From Kosakonia oryziphila (GTDB lineage: Bacteria > Pseudomonadota > Gammaproteobacteria > Enterobacterales > Enterobacteriaceae), in the NCBI RefSeq assembly GCF_900094795.1, contig NZ_FMBC01000008.1, forward strand, positions 1-64,000: a stretch of 64,000 nucleotides of DNA, given 5' to 3'. The notes under the pieces were generated by a model. It was given only the letters and a program-made list of their open reading frames with translations. It was not told the DNA's origin and ran no database searches. Both the position numbers and the translations under genes were made by a program. Position 1 is the stretch's first letter, and each line of letters opens with the position of its first letter. Below, in pieces: positions 8,622 through 18,121 of this stretch.

Positions 8622-9368
8622 ATGCTTAAGCGCCTGTTAATGCTGATTTTACTGCCACTGACCCTGCACGCCGAAGAGCTGCCCGCGCCGGTAAAGGCCC
8701 TTCAAACACAAGGAATCACTATCATCAAATCCTTTGATGCGCCAGACGGTATGAAGGGATATCTCGGTAAATATCAGGATATGGGCGTTACCATTTACGT
8801 CACGCCGGACGGTAAACACGCCATTTCTGGGTATATGTACGACGAGGCGGGCACAAACCTCAGCGAGAAGTTAATCAGCAAAGAGATCTACGCCCCGGCG
8901 GGCCGCGCGTTGTGGCAGCAGATGGAAAAAGCCGACTGGATCCTTGATGGCAAAAAAGAGGCGCCGCACGTGGTGTATATGTTCGCCGATCCCTACTGCC
9001 CGTACTGCAAACAGTTCTGGCAGCAGGCGCGTCCGTGGGTAGAGTCCGGCAAAGTGCAGTTGCGCACGTTACTGGTTGGCGTAATCAAGCCAGAAAGCCC
9101 GGCGGCGGCTGCGGCGATCATGAGCGCGAAAGATCCGGCGAAAATCTGGCACGATTATGAGCAGTCCAACGGCAAGATGGCGCTAACACTGGCGAAATCC
9201 GTGCCGCCGGAGATGTTGAAAAAGCTCAATATCAACCAGAAGCTCATGGACGATCTCGGTGCGAATGCCACGCCAGCGATTTACTACATGAATGAAGATA
9301 ACGTGTTACAGCAGGAAGTGGGCTTGCCGGACGCGGAAAAACTGAAAACCATCATGGGCGATAAATAA
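8622..9368 (+). CDS. dsbG: thiol:disulfide interchange protein DsbG
   Basis: This 248-residue periplasmic disulfide isomerase/sulfenic-acid reductase of the DsbC/DsbG type is the same length as E. coli DsbG. It has a signal peptide (about 1-17, ending LHA), an N-terminal dimerisation domain (about 20-80) and a thioredoxin domain with the active site Cys126-Pro-Tyr-Cys129. A cis-Pro loop NATPAIYY lies near 214-221. DsbG protects single cysteines of periplasmic proteins from oxidation and is kept reduced by DsbD. AAGGAT precedes ATG 8622. Confidence 0.96.
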   Translation: MLKRLLMLILLPLTLHAEELPAPVKALQTQGITIIKSFDAPDGMKGYLGKYQDMGVTIYVTPDGKHAISGYMYDEAGTNLSEKLISKEIYAPAGRALWQQMEKADWILDGKKEAPHVVYMFADPYCPYCKQFWQQARPWVESGKVQLRTLLVGVIKPESPAAAAAIMSAKDPAKIWHDYEQSNGKMALTLAKSVPPEMLKKLNINQKLMDDLGANATPAIYYMNEDNVLQQEVGLPDAEKLKTIMGDK

Positions 9369-9398
9369 CGGCGACGCAGGCCGCGCCGCCGGGGAACA

Positions 9399-10559
9399 TT
9401 ACAGCTTACACAGGCGCTCTGCCGCTGCCAGCAGCGTCGATTCCTGTTTTGCAAAGCACAGGCGAATCAGCTTATGCGGAAAGGGATCGGCGCAGAACAC
9501 CGACAGCGGGATCGCTGCCACGCCAACCTCTTTGGTCAGCCACTGGCAGAAACTCACGTCATCCAGATCGGAAACCGCGCTGTAATCCGCCAGCAGGAAG
9601 TAAGTGCCCTCACACGGTAAAACCTCCAGCTTGCTGTTGCTAAGCGCATTAACCAGCACATCGCGACGCGCGCGGTAAAATTCCGGCAACTGGCGATAAT
9701 GTTCCGGCTCGGCGCGTAGCATATCTGCCAGCGCCAGTTGCGCCGGGGTATTGACCGAGAAAGTCAGATATTGATGCACCTTACGCAGTTCGGCGCTGAT
9801 GGCAGCAGGCGCTACGCAGTAACCCACTTTCCAGCCAGTCATATGATAGGTTTTACCGAATGACGATACCGCCACCGCGCGCTCACGCAGTTGTGGATGC
9901 GCCAGCACACTGGCATGACCCTCTTCGGCAAAACAGATGTGCTCATACACTTCATCGCTCAGCACGTAGATTTCACGCTCGGCAATCGCCTGCCACAGGG
10001 CGGCAAAATCCGCTTTGCGCCACACCGTTGCCGACGGGTTGTGCGGCGTATTCAGAATCACCAGCCGCGTACGCTCGCTAAGCTGTGCAGCAAACTGCTG
10101 CCAGTCAACGCGAAAGTGCGGCGGCTGCAAAGCAATGCGTTTTAGCACGCCGCCGGAAAGTTCCACCGCAGGCGCATAGCTGTCGTAGCTCGGATCAAAA
10201 CAGATAACCTCATCGCCCTGACGCACCAGCGCAGTAATCGCCGCGTACAACGCTTCTGTCGCCCCGGCGGTCACTGTAATATCCGTGTTCACATCCGGTT
10301 TATGGCCATACAGTTCCGCCGTTTTATCGGCAATGGCTTCGCGCAGCGCCTGCACACCCGTCATCGGCGCATATTGATTCGCCCCCTGCGCCACATGAAA
10401 CGCCAGACGTTCCTGCAAATAGCGCGGGCCGTCGAAATCCGGGAAGCCCTGCGACAAATTAATGGCGTTGTGCTGCTGCGCCAGCGCGCTCATTTGCGTG
10501 AAGATGGTGGTACCTAAAGCGGGGAGTTTACTTTGCGGAATCAATGCGTTATTGCTCAT
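9399..10559 (-). CDS. ybdL: methionine aminotransferase (YbdL/MtnE type)
   Basis: This 386-residue fold-type I PLP aminotransferase closely matches E. coli YbdL, which prefers methionine, His and Phe. The PLP lysine is Lys236 in SSFGKTYHMTGWKVGY. The NTPHNPSATVW and SDEVYEH motifs are also present. In this context it most likely does the last methionine-salvage step, ketomethylthiobutyrate to methionine (MtnE role). It is divergent from mtnBCD across a 116-base region with tandem MetJ boxes, which supports that role. Confidence 0.94.
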   Translation of the reverse strand: MSNNALIPQSKLPALGTTIFTQMSALAQQHNAINLSQGFPDFDGPRYLQERLAFHVAQGANQYAPMTGVQALREAIADKTAELYGHKPDVNTDITVTAGATEALYAAITALVRQGDEVICFDPSYDSYAPAVELSGGVLKRIALQPPHFRVDWQQFAAQLSERTRLVILNTPHNPSATVWRKADFAALWQAIAEREIYVLSDEVYEHICFAEEGHASVLAHPQLRERAVAVSSFGKTYHMTGWKVGYCVAPAAISAELRKVHQYLTFSVNTPAQLALADMLRAEPEHYRQLPEFYRARRDVLVNALSNSKLEVLPCEGTYFLLADYSAVSDLDDVSFCQWLTKEVGVAAIPLSVFCADPFPHKLIRLCFAKQESTLLAAAERLCKL

Positions 10560-10626
10560 CGTTGTGTGCCTGCTTGTAATACGCGTGTTGCTGCCACTAT
10601 AACACGATGTTAGTATTTGGCAATCA

Positions 10627-10650
10627 AGACGCTTAGACGTCTATACGATA
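10627..10650. promoter_or_regulatory. tandem MetJ operator between ybdL and mtnB
   Basis: Three adjacent 8-base met boxes: AGACGCTT, AGACGTCT (perfect consensus) and ATACGATA. They lie in the divergent promoter region, about 26 bases before mtnB. They predict repression by MetJ-SAM when methionine is plentiful. Confidence 0.88.
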
Positions 10651-10675
10651 ACAATATTCCTTATAAGGAAGGGTT

Positions 10676-11290
10676 ATGACAGACCACCTGCACCTCCAAC
10701 AACTCGTCGCCGCTTGCCACTGGATCGGCGCGAAAGGCTGGGCGCCCGCCACCGGCGGAAACATGTCCGTTCGCCAGAGCGCCGACTGGTGCTGGCTGAG
10801 CGAATCCGGCAAAGACAAAGGCAGCCTGACGACAGCGGATTTTTTGCAGGTTTCCATTGCCGATAACCATGCGCCCTCCGGCCGAAAACCCTCGGCGGAA
10901 ACCGGCCTGCATACTTTGATTTATCGCCTTTACCCGCAAGCTAACGCGGTGCTGCATGTGCACACGGTGAACGCCACGGTGCTCTCACGGGTGGAGAAAT
11001 CCCCTGCCCTGCTGCTGAACGGCTTTGAAATGCAAAAATCCCTCAGCGGCCAGACCACGCACCTTGATACCGTGCCAGTGGCGATTTTCGATAACGATCA
11101 GGATATCGACGCGCTGGCCGATCGCATTGCCGACTACGCGCAGACGCACCCGCTGCGCTATGGTTTTCTGCTGCGCGGCCACGGGCTGACCTGCTGGGGG
11201 CGCGATGTCGCCGAAGCTCGTCGCCATCTGGAAGGGCTGGAATTTTTATTTGAATGCGAAATGCAGCGTCGCCTGCTGGAGAGACCATGA
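10676..11290 (+). CDS. mtnB: methylthioribulose-1-phosphate dehydratase MtnB
   Basis: This 204-residue class II aldolase/adducin-family zinc enzyme dehydrates 5-methylthioribulose-1-P to diketo-methylthiopentyl-1-P. Metal ligands are visible as His94 and His96 in LHVHTVNA, plus a later His in [11 protein letters not shown]. The ATGGNMSVR phosphate-binding loop is near residues 25-33. It is the first gene of the mtnBCD operon, and its stop overlaps the mtnC start (ATGA at 11287-11290). Confidence 0.95.
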   Translation: MTDHLHLQQLVAACHWIGAKGWAPATGGNMSVRQSADWCWLSESGKDKGSLTTADFLQVSIADNHAPSGRKPSAETGLHTLIYRLYPQANAVLHVHTVNATVLSRVEKSPALLLNGFEMQKSLSGQTTHLDTVPVAIFDNDQDIDALADRIADYAQTHPLRYGFLLRGHGLTCWGRDVAEARRHLEGLEFLFECEMQRRLLERP

Positions 11291-11976
11291 TCCGCGCTAT
11301 CGTTACCGATATTGAAGGCACCACCAGTGACATCCGCTTTGTGCACAACGTCCTGTTCCCGTACGCCCGCGAGCGTCTGGCCGGGTTTGTCACCGCAGAG
11401 CAGTACAAAGAGCCGGTCAGTACCATCCTCAATAATCTGCGTGAAGAAGTGGCGCAACCGGAGGCAACCGCCGCCGAACTGATCGAGGTGCTGTTTGCCT
11501 TTATGGATGAAGATCGTAAATCGACGGCACTGAAGGCATTGCAGGGGATCATCTGGCGCGACGGCTACGTGAATGGCGATTTTAAAGGCCATCTCTACCC
11601 GGATGTGCTGCCAGCTCTGGAAAAATGGAAAGCGCAGGGCATTGATCTGTATGTATATTCCTCTGGCTCAGTAGCGGCGCAAAAACTGTTATTTGGCTAC
11701 AGCGATGAAGGTGATATTACTCATCTGTTCAGCGGATATTTCGACACGCTGGTCGGCGCGAAACGGGACGTGCAGTCGTACCGCAATATTGCGACGCAAA
11801 TTGGGCTACCGCCCGCTTCCATTCTGTTCCTCTCCGATATTTATCAGGAGCTGGACGCCGCCGAAGCGGCAGGTTTTCGCACCACACAACTGATTCGCGG
11901 CGATGATGACGCAGCCAGCCATCATCACCAGGTTAACTCTTTCAGCAACATTAAGCCGGAGCAGATCCCTTCATGA
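11287..11976 (+). CDS. mtnC: enolase-phosphatase E1 (MtnC)
   Basis: This 229-residue bifunctional HAD-superfamily enzyme enolises and then dephosphorylates the MtnB product to acireductone. HAD motif I is DIEGTTSD (the family's variant of DxDGT), motif II is YSSGS and the acidic motif IV is in [10 protein letters not shown] chose ATG 11287 because it overlaps the mtnB stop (ATGA) and gives the family N-terminus [11 protein letters not shown]; an in-frame start at 11254 lies inside mtnB. It overlaps mtnD by ATGA as well. Confidence 0.95.
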   Translation: MIRAIVTDIEGTTSDIRFVHNVLFPYARERLAGFVTAEQYKEPVSTILNNLREEVAQPEATAAELIEVLFAFMDEDRKSTALKALQGIIWRDGYVNGDFKGHLYPDVLPALEKWKAQGIDLYVYSSGSVAAQKLLFGYSDEGDITHLFSGYFDTLVGAKRDVQSYRNIATQIGLPPASILFLSDIYQELDAAEAAGFRTTQLIRGDDDAASHHHQVNSFSNIKPEQIPS

Positions 11977-12515
11977 GCGCACTGACGATTTATACCGACA
12001 AAGATGCCAGCACGCCGGTGTGGCACAGCACAGAGGCCAGTGAAATTCAGCAGCAGCTAAACGCCAAAGGCGTGCGTTTTGAGCGCTGGCAGGCCGACCG
12101 CGATCTGGGCGCGAACCCGACGCCAGAGACGGTGATCACCGCTTACCAGCACGCCATCGACAAACTGGTGGCCGAAAAAGGCTATCAGAGCTGGGATGTG
12201 ATCAGCCTGCGCGCCGACAACCCGCAAAAAGAGGCGATGCGCGCCAAATTCCTCAACGAACACACCCACGGAGAAGATGAAGTTCGCTTCTTCGTTGAAG
12301 GCGCGGGCCTGTTCTGTCTGCACATCGGCAGCGAGATCTATCAGGTGCTGTGCGAAAAGAACGATCTGATTTCCGTACCGGCCGGAACCCCGCACTGGTT
12401 TGATATGGGATCGGAGCCGAACTTCACGGCGATCAGGATTTTCGATAATCCCGAAGGCTGGATCGCGCAGTTTACCGGGAGTGATATTGCGCAAGGGTAT
12501 CCGAAGTTAGTTTAG
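11973..12515 (+). CDS. mtnD: acireductone dioxygenase MtnD
   Basis: This 180-residue cupin metalloenzyme is the Fe form that makes ketomethylthiobutyrate and formate; with Ni it makes methylthiopropionate and CO. Metal ligands are His97, His99 and Glu103 ([12 protein letters not shown]) and His141 (GTPHWFD). Its ATG overlaps the mtnC stop, so the three genes are translationally coupled. A weak stem (CTAGCC...GGCTAG, about 12530-12553) follows without a good T-tract. The remaining stretch to 12667 shows nothing recognisable. Confidence 0.95.
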   Translation: MSALTIYTDKDASTPVWHSTEASEIQQQLNAKGVRFERWQADRDLGANPTPETVITAYQHAIDKLVAEKGYQSWDVISLRADNPQKEAMRAKFLNEHTHGEDEVRFFVEGAGLFCLHIGSEIYQVLCEKNDLISVPAGTPHWFDMGSEPNFTAIRIFDNPEGWIAQFTGSDIAQGYPKLV

Positions 12516-12667
12516 TTTTTTATTAATCATCTAGCCTCTTGTCAGGGGGCTAGAACAACGTTTTTGAGAGCCTGCCTGGGGTCCAACTTCTCATCGAATG
12601 ATGGAGATCACGGTTGGCGTTATCAGTAAATTACAGTTTGGCGTTAGCACAAAAGGAGCGAAACATG

Positions 12668-12988
12668 TCAGAGAAGGACAAATAACATGATCACCACTGG
12701 TGCCTGAATGCCTAAAAAGCTCCAGTTCATAAAGCTCATTTGCAGATGGTGGGATTGCGGGCCAAATTCCGTAGGCAATTGGTTCATCACGGTGGATGCA
12801 ATTAACAGGCACAGCCATAGCAGCGCCGTGGCCAGAATGCCCTGCAGGACAAAAACGCAGCCGTAAAGTGCCACCAGGAAATAGACATCCCAGCCGAAGC
12901 TGCGTTTGAATTTAAAGCGCGTGGAGAGATCGTGCGAGGTATACCAGTAACCGCAGACCATTAATACCATGAAGATGGCAGTTCCCAT
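12668..12988 (-). CDS. small inner-membrane protein of unknown function
   Basis: This 106-residue protein has three predicted hydrophobic segments: about 2-16 (IFMVLMVCGYWY), 34-68 (VYFLVALYGCVFVLQG... into LLWLCLLIAS) and 88-106. A basic, aromatic loop (TRFKFKRSFGWD) lies between the first two. I do not recognise the family. It starts 2 bases after the stop of the 65-residue gene upstream, with its own GAGGGC site, so the two are very probably one translationally coupled unit. Confidence 0.6.
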   Translation of the reverse strand: MGTAIFMVLMVCGYWYTSHDLSTRFKFKRSFGWDVYFLVALYGCVFVLQGILATALLWLCLLIASTVMNQLPTEFGPQSHHLQMSFMNWSFLGIQAPVVIMLFVLL

Positions 12989-12990
12989 AT

Positions 12991-13188
12991 TTACGCCCTC
13001 TTCAAAGCAGCAACATGACGTTTAAAATCGTCCTGCACCTGCTGACAGTGAATATTCACCGAGGTATTACCATCGGCATCAACAACAATACGATCGCCAT
13101 CTTCAATCGAATCCTGGATCTCGCTATGGCTCATCACCTGTAATAACCGATCGGGACTGGCAAACAACGAATACAACATTTTTTTCAT
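12991..13188 (-). CDS. small acidic hypothetical protein
   Basis: This 65-residue soluble protein starts MKKMLYSLFASPDRLL and has a short acidic central stretch (SIEDGDRIVVDADG). I do not recognise it. A strong GGAGGTGATGA Shine-Dalgarno lies directly upstream of ATG 13188, which makes translation likely. It is the first of two coupled genes with the membrane protein at 12668-12988. The 13189-13403 gap holds a CCGGAAAG/CTTTCCGG stem near 13377-13399 without a clear T-tract. Confidence 0.6.
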   Translation of the reverse strand: MKKMLYSLFASPDRLLQVMSHSEIQDSIEDGDRIVVDADGNTSVNIHCQQVQDDFKRHVAALKRA

Positions 13189-13403
13189 TCATCACCTCCG
13201 CAGTCAGTATAGAAACTGACTGCGGATTATGTGATTTTTTATCCTTACAGAAGACGATCGCGTGCCGCACGCCGTCTCCCGGCTGGAGTTGTTAGATGTG
13301 CGGCGCTGAAAATACCTCCAGAGCGATTTCCCAGAAGCTGGGCTACGAAGAAAAAACAGCCTGATTGCATGACACGCCGGAAAGCCACACTTTCCGGCTG
13401 ATG

Positions 13404-14681
13404 TCAGAAGATCCTTCGCACCATGCCAGGTAACGCGCCAAACATCAGCAGGTGCATCTTCAGCACGGTGCCTTTTTTGTAGCCGTAGTTCAGCAGCGTT
13501 AGCGAGATAAACTCCAGCACCACCACCGAGACGGCGGCACCGACAATCCCTTCAGAGGTGATAAAAAAGAACGACAGCGGCACGCACAAGATGAGCGCAA
13601 TGAGCGATTTACAGGAGAGATAACGGTAGCCCGACGTCTTTAAAATATAGCGTGACGAAATAGCGCCCATCGTGGAAAGCATCGTACCAACACATAATAT
13701 CAGCGCCGGTAACCAGGCATCGGCAAATGCCGGGCCATACAACATACTAATAAACATTTTACCCACGGCAGCAAAACCGACAATCACACACAAAGAAATC
13801 GCCGCAATCGCAATATTCAACTCCGTGGCTTTTAGCGCCGCCGCACTCTCATTTTTTTCATTGTAGACAGCCGGAAAATAGGAAGTAACCAGCGCCAGCA
13901 CGACAAAACTCCACGAGGTGGCTAACGTGACCGCCACTGAGTAGATGCCTAATTGATGAGCATCACTTAACCCGGAGAGAAAAAACAAATTAATACGTGG
14001 ATATATCGCCACGGAAATATTCGCAATCAACATCGAACTACCGGTAATAACCAGATACTTCAGGTAAGTTGCCGGTTTCTTTGTTTTCTCCGCCAGTGCT
14101 TTTTTATTGCCATTTCTGGCAAAATGGATCAACCGAAGCAGAAAAGGTAATACCGTTGTCACGATAATCGGAATGGTGAGTAATAAAGGATTTAATTTCA
14201 GTTCGGCAATAAAAAAGCGCAGTATTAGCGCCGCAATCAACCCGACCACATTGAAAAACGCATTGATTTTTGAATTTAACGTCGTGTCATTGTAGGTGGC
14301 AACAACATCAATGGTAGTAAAAAAGCTGGCCACCGCCACCGCACAAAAAAAGACAAATTCAATCATATCCTTACTGTGGCTGTACCAGAGTACGGGAAGC
14401 GCAACAATAATATAAATACCCGAACGTAATAGCAGCGATATTCTGGCCAGCACTACGCCAGAGTAGATATTCCTCGACAACCGTCTGATAATAATATTTT
14501 CACTACCAAATTGTGCAACCACCATCACAATTTGAAAGCTGGCTACAGCCAACGCTATTTTCCCCACCAGCACCGGGCCAATATATTTGGCAACAAAAGC
14601 GCTGACCAAAAAAAGGCCAACCATGGAAATAATTTTTTCCATAACCAGCCAGAATGAATTTATCAGCGATTTACTCTTCAT
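13404..14681 (-). CDS. Wzx-like polysaccharide flippase (MOP superfamily), orphan
   Basis: This protein of about 425 residues has roughly 12 membrane helices in the pattern of O-antigen/exopolysaccharide flippases. The N-terminal MEKIISMVGLFLVSAFVAKYIGP stretch and mid-protein PRINLFFLSGL and YNEKNESAA regions are typical of the family. I chose ATG 14681 over 14726 because the latter lies in the upstream small ORF. No glycosyltransferases or other polysaccharide genes are nearby. The DNA is clearly more AT-rich than its neighbours and uses AT-ending codons freely, which suggests transfer. Substrate unknown. Confidence 0.75.
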   Translation of the reverse strand: MKSKSLINSFWLVMEKIISMVGLFLVSAFVAKYIGPVLVGKIALAVASFQIVMVVAQFGSENIIIRRLSRNIYSGVVLARISLLLRSGIYIIVALPVLWYSHSKDMIEFVFFCAVAVASFFTTIDVVATYNDTTLNSKINAFFNVVGLIAALILRFFIAELKLNPLLLTIPIIVTTVLPFLLRLIHFARNGNKKALAEKTKKPATYLKYLVITGSSMLIANISVAIYPRINLFFLSGLSDAHQLGIYSVAVTLATSWSFVVLALVTSYFPAVYNEKNESAAALKATELNIAIAAISLCVIVGFAAVGKMFISMLYGPAFADAWLPALILCVGTMLSTMGAISSRYILKTSGYRYLSCKSLIALILCVPLSFFFITSEGIVGAAVSVVVLEFISLTLLNYGYKKGTVLKMHLLMFGALPGMVRRIF

Positions 14682-14685
14682 TTTA

Positions 14686-14820
14686 TCACCGCTGCGTATC
14701 ATCGTTATCTTTATAAAGTAAATCAATGAATTTCATGACATCCATTGAATCCCTTTGCTTTATAACAAAAATAACGAACGCAGCTATGATTGCAATGAAA
14801 ATCAATGCAATCCAGACCAT
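14686..14820 (-). CDS. 44-residue membrane miniprotein ahead of the flippase
   Basis: A complete ORF starts at ATG 14820, 8 bases after AAAGGTAA. It encodes one hydrophobic helix (MVWIALIFIAIIAAFVIF, residues 1-18) followed by VIKQRD and a charged tail ending KDNDDTQR. Its TGA stop (14688-14686) is 4 bases before the flippase ATG, which implies translational coupling. It is a single-span protein with a short N-terminus and a soluble tail of about 24 residues. I know of no match; it could be a partner or assembly factor of the flippase. Confidence 0.6.
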   Translation of the reverse strand: MVWIALIFIAIIAAFVIFVIKQRDSMDVMKFIDLLYKDNDDTQR

Positions 14821-15110
14821 AATGATTACCTTTGCTGTGTGAGCCAAAAAAAAGCAAATAAAAATATTATTAATCAGCGCGTCTTAAAATAAGACCCTGC
14901 GCAATTTCATTATGACTACAAATTAATAGTAATATTAAAACATCCCTTGTGGCTTCACCAGCAGTTTTAGAAATATAGGATTTTCCTTGATGCTTTATTA
15001 TGATGAATCTACTGCGCCATGTTTGTTTAATAGGTAAGGAAGAGATAAACAGCGCCAAACACCGAGCAGGCAAGGAACACAGCAAATGGATGGCGCAACT
15101 GACGTCACGA
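14821..15110. other. AT-rich gap without a gene
   Basis: This is the upstream region of the flippase operon. I see a short GTCTTAAAATAAGAC palindrome (14881-14895) and AT-rich promoter-like DNA. I also see a GGCGCA...TGCGCC stem (about 15094-15121) around the 3' end of the next minus-strand gene. No convincing coding region. Confidence 0.5.
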
Positions 15111-15899
15111 TCAGTGCGCCATGTCAGTCAATCCGTCGATAATCACCTGTCTCATCCCCTGCGAACAGGGTTCCACGCGCCCGCGCACACCATAAACCTG
15201 CGCCAGACTTTGCGGGGTGATCACCTCATCAGGTTTACCGTTGGCTAACAGCTTGCCCTGCTTCAGAATCAATACATGGTCGCCATGGCGTAGGGCGATA
15301 TTGATATCGTGCACCACCACCACCGTGACAATGTTGCGTTGCTGCGTTTCGCGCTTCACCAGATCCATCACATGGAATTGATAATTGAGATCCAGTGCGC
15401 TCAGCGGCTCATCCAGCAGCAGCAGCGACGGTTGGCGGATCAGCGACTGCGCCAGCCCCACCAGTTGTTTTTGCCCACCGGAAAGCTGATCGAGAAAATG
15501 CAGCGCCAGATGTTCGATTCCAAGTTGGCGCAGCAGGGTCATCACTTCCGCCTGCTTTGCTGCGCTGTGCAGGCCACCAGAGGCGCGCTGGGCGACGATG
15601 ATCGACTCCAGCACATGCAGATGCACGCCCGCTGGTAACGACTGCGGCAGGTAGACCACCTGCTCCGCCCGTTTGGCAAACGGCTGGCTCAGCAGATCGG
15701 CATCATCCAGCCGCAACTCACCCTCGGCTTTGTTCAACCCGGCCATGGCTCGCAGCAATGTTGATTTCCCGCTGCCGTTCGGCCCCAGCAAAATGGTGAC
15801 TTTGCCGCGCGGCAGCTCAGCGATATTGAGATCGTGAATAATCTGACGTTTGTGATAGCCCGCGCCAAACCCGCGCAGGCTCAGACCACTATGGCTCAT
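15111..15899 (-). CDS. iron-siderophore ABC transporter ATP-binding protein
   Basis: This 262-residue FecE/FepC/HmuV-family ATPase powers uptake of an iron chelate. Walker A is GPNGSGKST (about 39-47), the signature LSGGQKQL is near 139, Walker B is LLLLDEPLSALD and the H-loop is VVVHD. It is the last gene of a three-gene operon, overlapping the permease by 4 bases (ATGA, 15896-15899). The Fur box upstream of the operon indicates iron repression. Which chelate it carries cannot be told, as no outer-membrane receptor is encoded alongside. Confidence 0.9.
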   Translation of the reverse strand: MSHSGLSLRGFGAGYHKRQIIHDLNIAELPRGKVTILLGPNGSGKSTLLRAMAGLNKAEGELRLDDADLLSQPFAKRAEQVVYLPQSLPAGVHLHVLESIIVAQRASGGLHSAAKQAEVMTLLRQLGIEHLALHFLDQLSGGQKQLVGLAQSLIRQPSLLLLDEPLSALDLNYQFHVMDLVKRETQQRNIVTVVVVHDINIALRHGDHVLILKQGKLLANGKPDEVITPQSLAQVYGVRGRVEPCSQGMRQVIIDGLTDMAH

Positions 15900-16966
15900 A
15901 CACTCCCCCGGTGACGCACGATGATAGTGATAAAGAACGGTACGCCCACCAGTGAAGTAACAATACCGACCGGGATAATGACGCCGGAGATCAGGTTTTT
16001 CGAAACGATGGATGCCAGCGACAGCACCAGCGCGCCGAGCAGCGCACTGGCCGGCAGATAGAAGCGGTGATCCTCGCCAAACAGCAGACGCGCAATATGC
16101 GGCGCCACCAGGCCGATAAAGCCAATCGGCCCGACAAATGCCACCGACAATGCCGACAGGATACTGATGCGCAACAGTGTTGCCAGCCGCAGACGGCGCA
16201 CGTTAATCCCGAAGCTGATTGCCCGGTCTTCACCGAGGCGCAGCGAGGTGAGCTTCCACGCACTGAGCATCGACAGCGGCATAATCACCGCCAGCGCCAG
16301 CAGCAGAATGCCGAGTTTCTCCCACGAAGCGCGGGCAATACTGCCCATCGTCCAGAACACCAGCCCCTGCAAGGTATCTTCGTTGGCAATAAATTGCAGC
16401 ATCGACACCAGCGCGTTAAAAGTGAACACCAGCGCAATACCGAACAGCACCACACCAGAGGTCGCTACCTGCGTCCAGCGGGTGATGCCGTCCAGCAATA
16501 GCGCCGCCAGCAGCGCGAATATAAAGGCGTTTGCTGAGATAAACCATTGCGCCGGAATGCCCGGAATACCAATGCCGAGCACGATTGCCAGCGCCGCGCC
16601 GAACGCCGCCGCTGACGAAACGCCAAGCGTAAACGGGCTGGCAAGCGGATTATTGAGAATGGTCTGCATCTCCGCCCCGGCAAGGCCAAGCGTCAGGCCA
16701 ACGATAATCGCCATCAGCGCGTACGGCATGCGAATATCCCAGACAATCACCCGCGTCCCGGCATCGACACTGCCCGGATCAATCAGCGTCTGCCACAGCG
16801 TATCCAGCGGCAGGCCCGACGGGCCAAGGGTAAAATCGAGCAACATCGACGCCATAATCAATACCGCCAGCAGCACCAGCAGGCTAGCACGGCGGCGCAA
16901 AATCGCGCGGTAGTTAAGCATCAGGCCGTCGGTCTGCGATACCCCCGCTTCAATGGTCGTACTCAC
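15896..16966 (-). CDS. iron-siderophore ABC transporter permease (FecCD family)
   Basis: This 356-residue protein has about ten membrane helices in the BtuC/FecCD pattern. Conserved features are RMPYALMAIIVGLTLGLAGA, NNPLASPFTLGVSSAAAFGA and the ATPase-contact region FVGPIGFIGLVAPHIAR. A single permease presumably forms a homodimer. It is coupled to the ATPase by overlap and starts 2 bases after the binding-protein gene ends. Confidence 0.9.
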   Translation of the reverse strand: MSTTIEAGVSQTDGLMLNYRAILRRRASLLVLLAVLIMASMLLDFTLGPSGLPLDTLWQTLIDPGSVDAGTRVIVWDIRMPYALMAIIVGLTLGLAGAEMQTILNNPLASPFTLGVSSAAAFGAALAIVLGIGIPGIPAQWFISANAFIFALLAALLLDGITRWTQVATSGVVLFGIALVFTFNALVSMLQFIANEDTLQGLVFWTMGSIARASWEKLGILLLALAVIMPLSMLSAWKLTSLRLGEDRAISFGINVRRLRLATLLRISILSALSVAFVGPIGFIGLVAPHIARLLFGEDHRFYLPASALLGALVLSLASIVSKNLISGVIIPVGIVTSLVGVPFFITIIVRHRGSV

Positions 16967-16968
16967 GG

Positions 16969-18087
16969 TTAGTTACTCTGCTGCCAGCTAAAGACGAAAT
17001 TGTCATCCGGTAGTTTGGTGAAGTTTTTGATGATGTGGTGATACGTCGCATCCGGGTTGAGATCCGCGAAAGCCTGCGGATAGATATCTTTCGCCAGATA
17101 CTCCATCCCTACAATGTTGTACGGATGGTTGTAGAAGTGGTGATAAACGCCATAAACGTGTTTCGCCGCCACCGCCGGGATCTGACCGACGCCGGTACGC
17201 TGCAACAATATCTGCGCCTGGGCATTCACCTCCTGCGGCGAAACCTTCAGCCCCAGCGGCAGTACCTGACTGTTACCGCGTTTCGAGCCGGTCATGATGT
17301 AAGCATCAGGATTTTCACTAATTACCTTCTCCAGCGCGATAAAACCGCTGGCGCCCGGCAGCAATTCAGAACCGATATTTTTCGCGCCGACGGCTTCCAC
17401 CAGCCCGCCCCAGCCGCTGTGGCCGTGGGTAAAGCAGCAGGCATCCGTGTTACCGGCCAGCGCTTCAACAAACACTTTCGCCTGCGGTTTGATAGTCGCG
17501 GTTTTCTGTTGGATGGCGGTTAATTGCTGGCGATAGTAGGTGGTATACGCCGCCGCATTGCCCTCGCGGTTCAGCACTTTTCCCAGCAAATCGACGCTGG
17601 AAGCGGTATCTTTCACCGGATTGACTTCGTAATCGATAAACAGCACCGGGATATGCAGCGCCGCCAGCTTGCTAAGCACGCCGCTATCGGCGAGCGCCGG
17701 TTTGGCACGTAGCTGGGCGACCATCAGATCCGGCTGTTTTGCCAGCACACTTTCCAGATCGACGTTGCCTTTATCGCTAAAGCCCATATCCATAATGCCA
17801 GTTGCCTCCGGCCACTGGGTTTTCAGCATCTCCCAGGTAGCAACATCCTGCTTTTTCGCGAGGTTGTTCCATGCCACCAGGCGTTTAAACGGATCGTCAC
17901 GATCGAGCAGCGCCATCGCCATAATGTCACGGCCGTCCTGCAAGATCACGCGTTGCGGCTCATGCGAGATGGTCACTTTTTGGCCGGAAAAATCGGTCAC
18001 CGTCAGGGGATATTGCGTGGCGTGGGCCAGCAGCGGAACGGCGAGTAAAGCCGCGAATACGAACTTACTGATGGATTTTCCTTGCAT
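16969..18087 (-). CDS. periplasmic iron-chelate binding protein
   Basis: This 372-residue class III (FecB/BtuF-like) binding protein has a signal peptide (about 1-23, ending AHA). The first lobe begins YPLTVTDFSGQKVTISHEP and contains the LDRDDPFKRLVAWN loop. The second lobe includes the unusual Cys-His stretch TDACCFTHGHSGWGG. AGGTTG precedes ATG 18087 and a Fur box lies 35 bases upstream. It starts the iron-transport operon. Heme or a xenosiderophore are alternatives for the ligand; sequence alone does not decide. Confidence 0.85.
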   Translation of the reverse strand: MQGKSISKFVFAALLAVPLLAHATQYPLTVTDFSGQKVTISHEPQRVILQDGRDIMAMALLDRDDPFKRLVAWNNLAKKQDVATWEMLKTQWPEATGIMDMGFSDKGNVDLESVLAKQPDLMVAQLRAKPALADSGVLSKLAALHIPVLFIDYEVNPVKDTASSVDLLGKVLNREGNAAAYTTYYRQQLTAIQQKTATIKPQAKVFVEALAGNTDACCFTHGHSGWGGLVEAVGAKNIGSELLPGASGFIALEKVISENPDAYIMTGSKRGNSQVLPLGLKVSPQEVNAQAQILLQRTGVGQIPAVAAKHVYGVYHHFYNHPYNIVGMEYLAKDIYPQAFADLNPDATYHHIIKNFTKLPDDNFVFSWQQSN

Positions 18088-18121
18088 AAAAAAACAACCT
18101 TGCTGAGAGTTGAATCATAAT

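Noticed and set aside
12591-12818. 75-codon minus-strand ORF overlapping the small membrane protein
   Set aside because: Out-of-frame overlap with the better supported 106-residue gene, and no ribosome-binding site.
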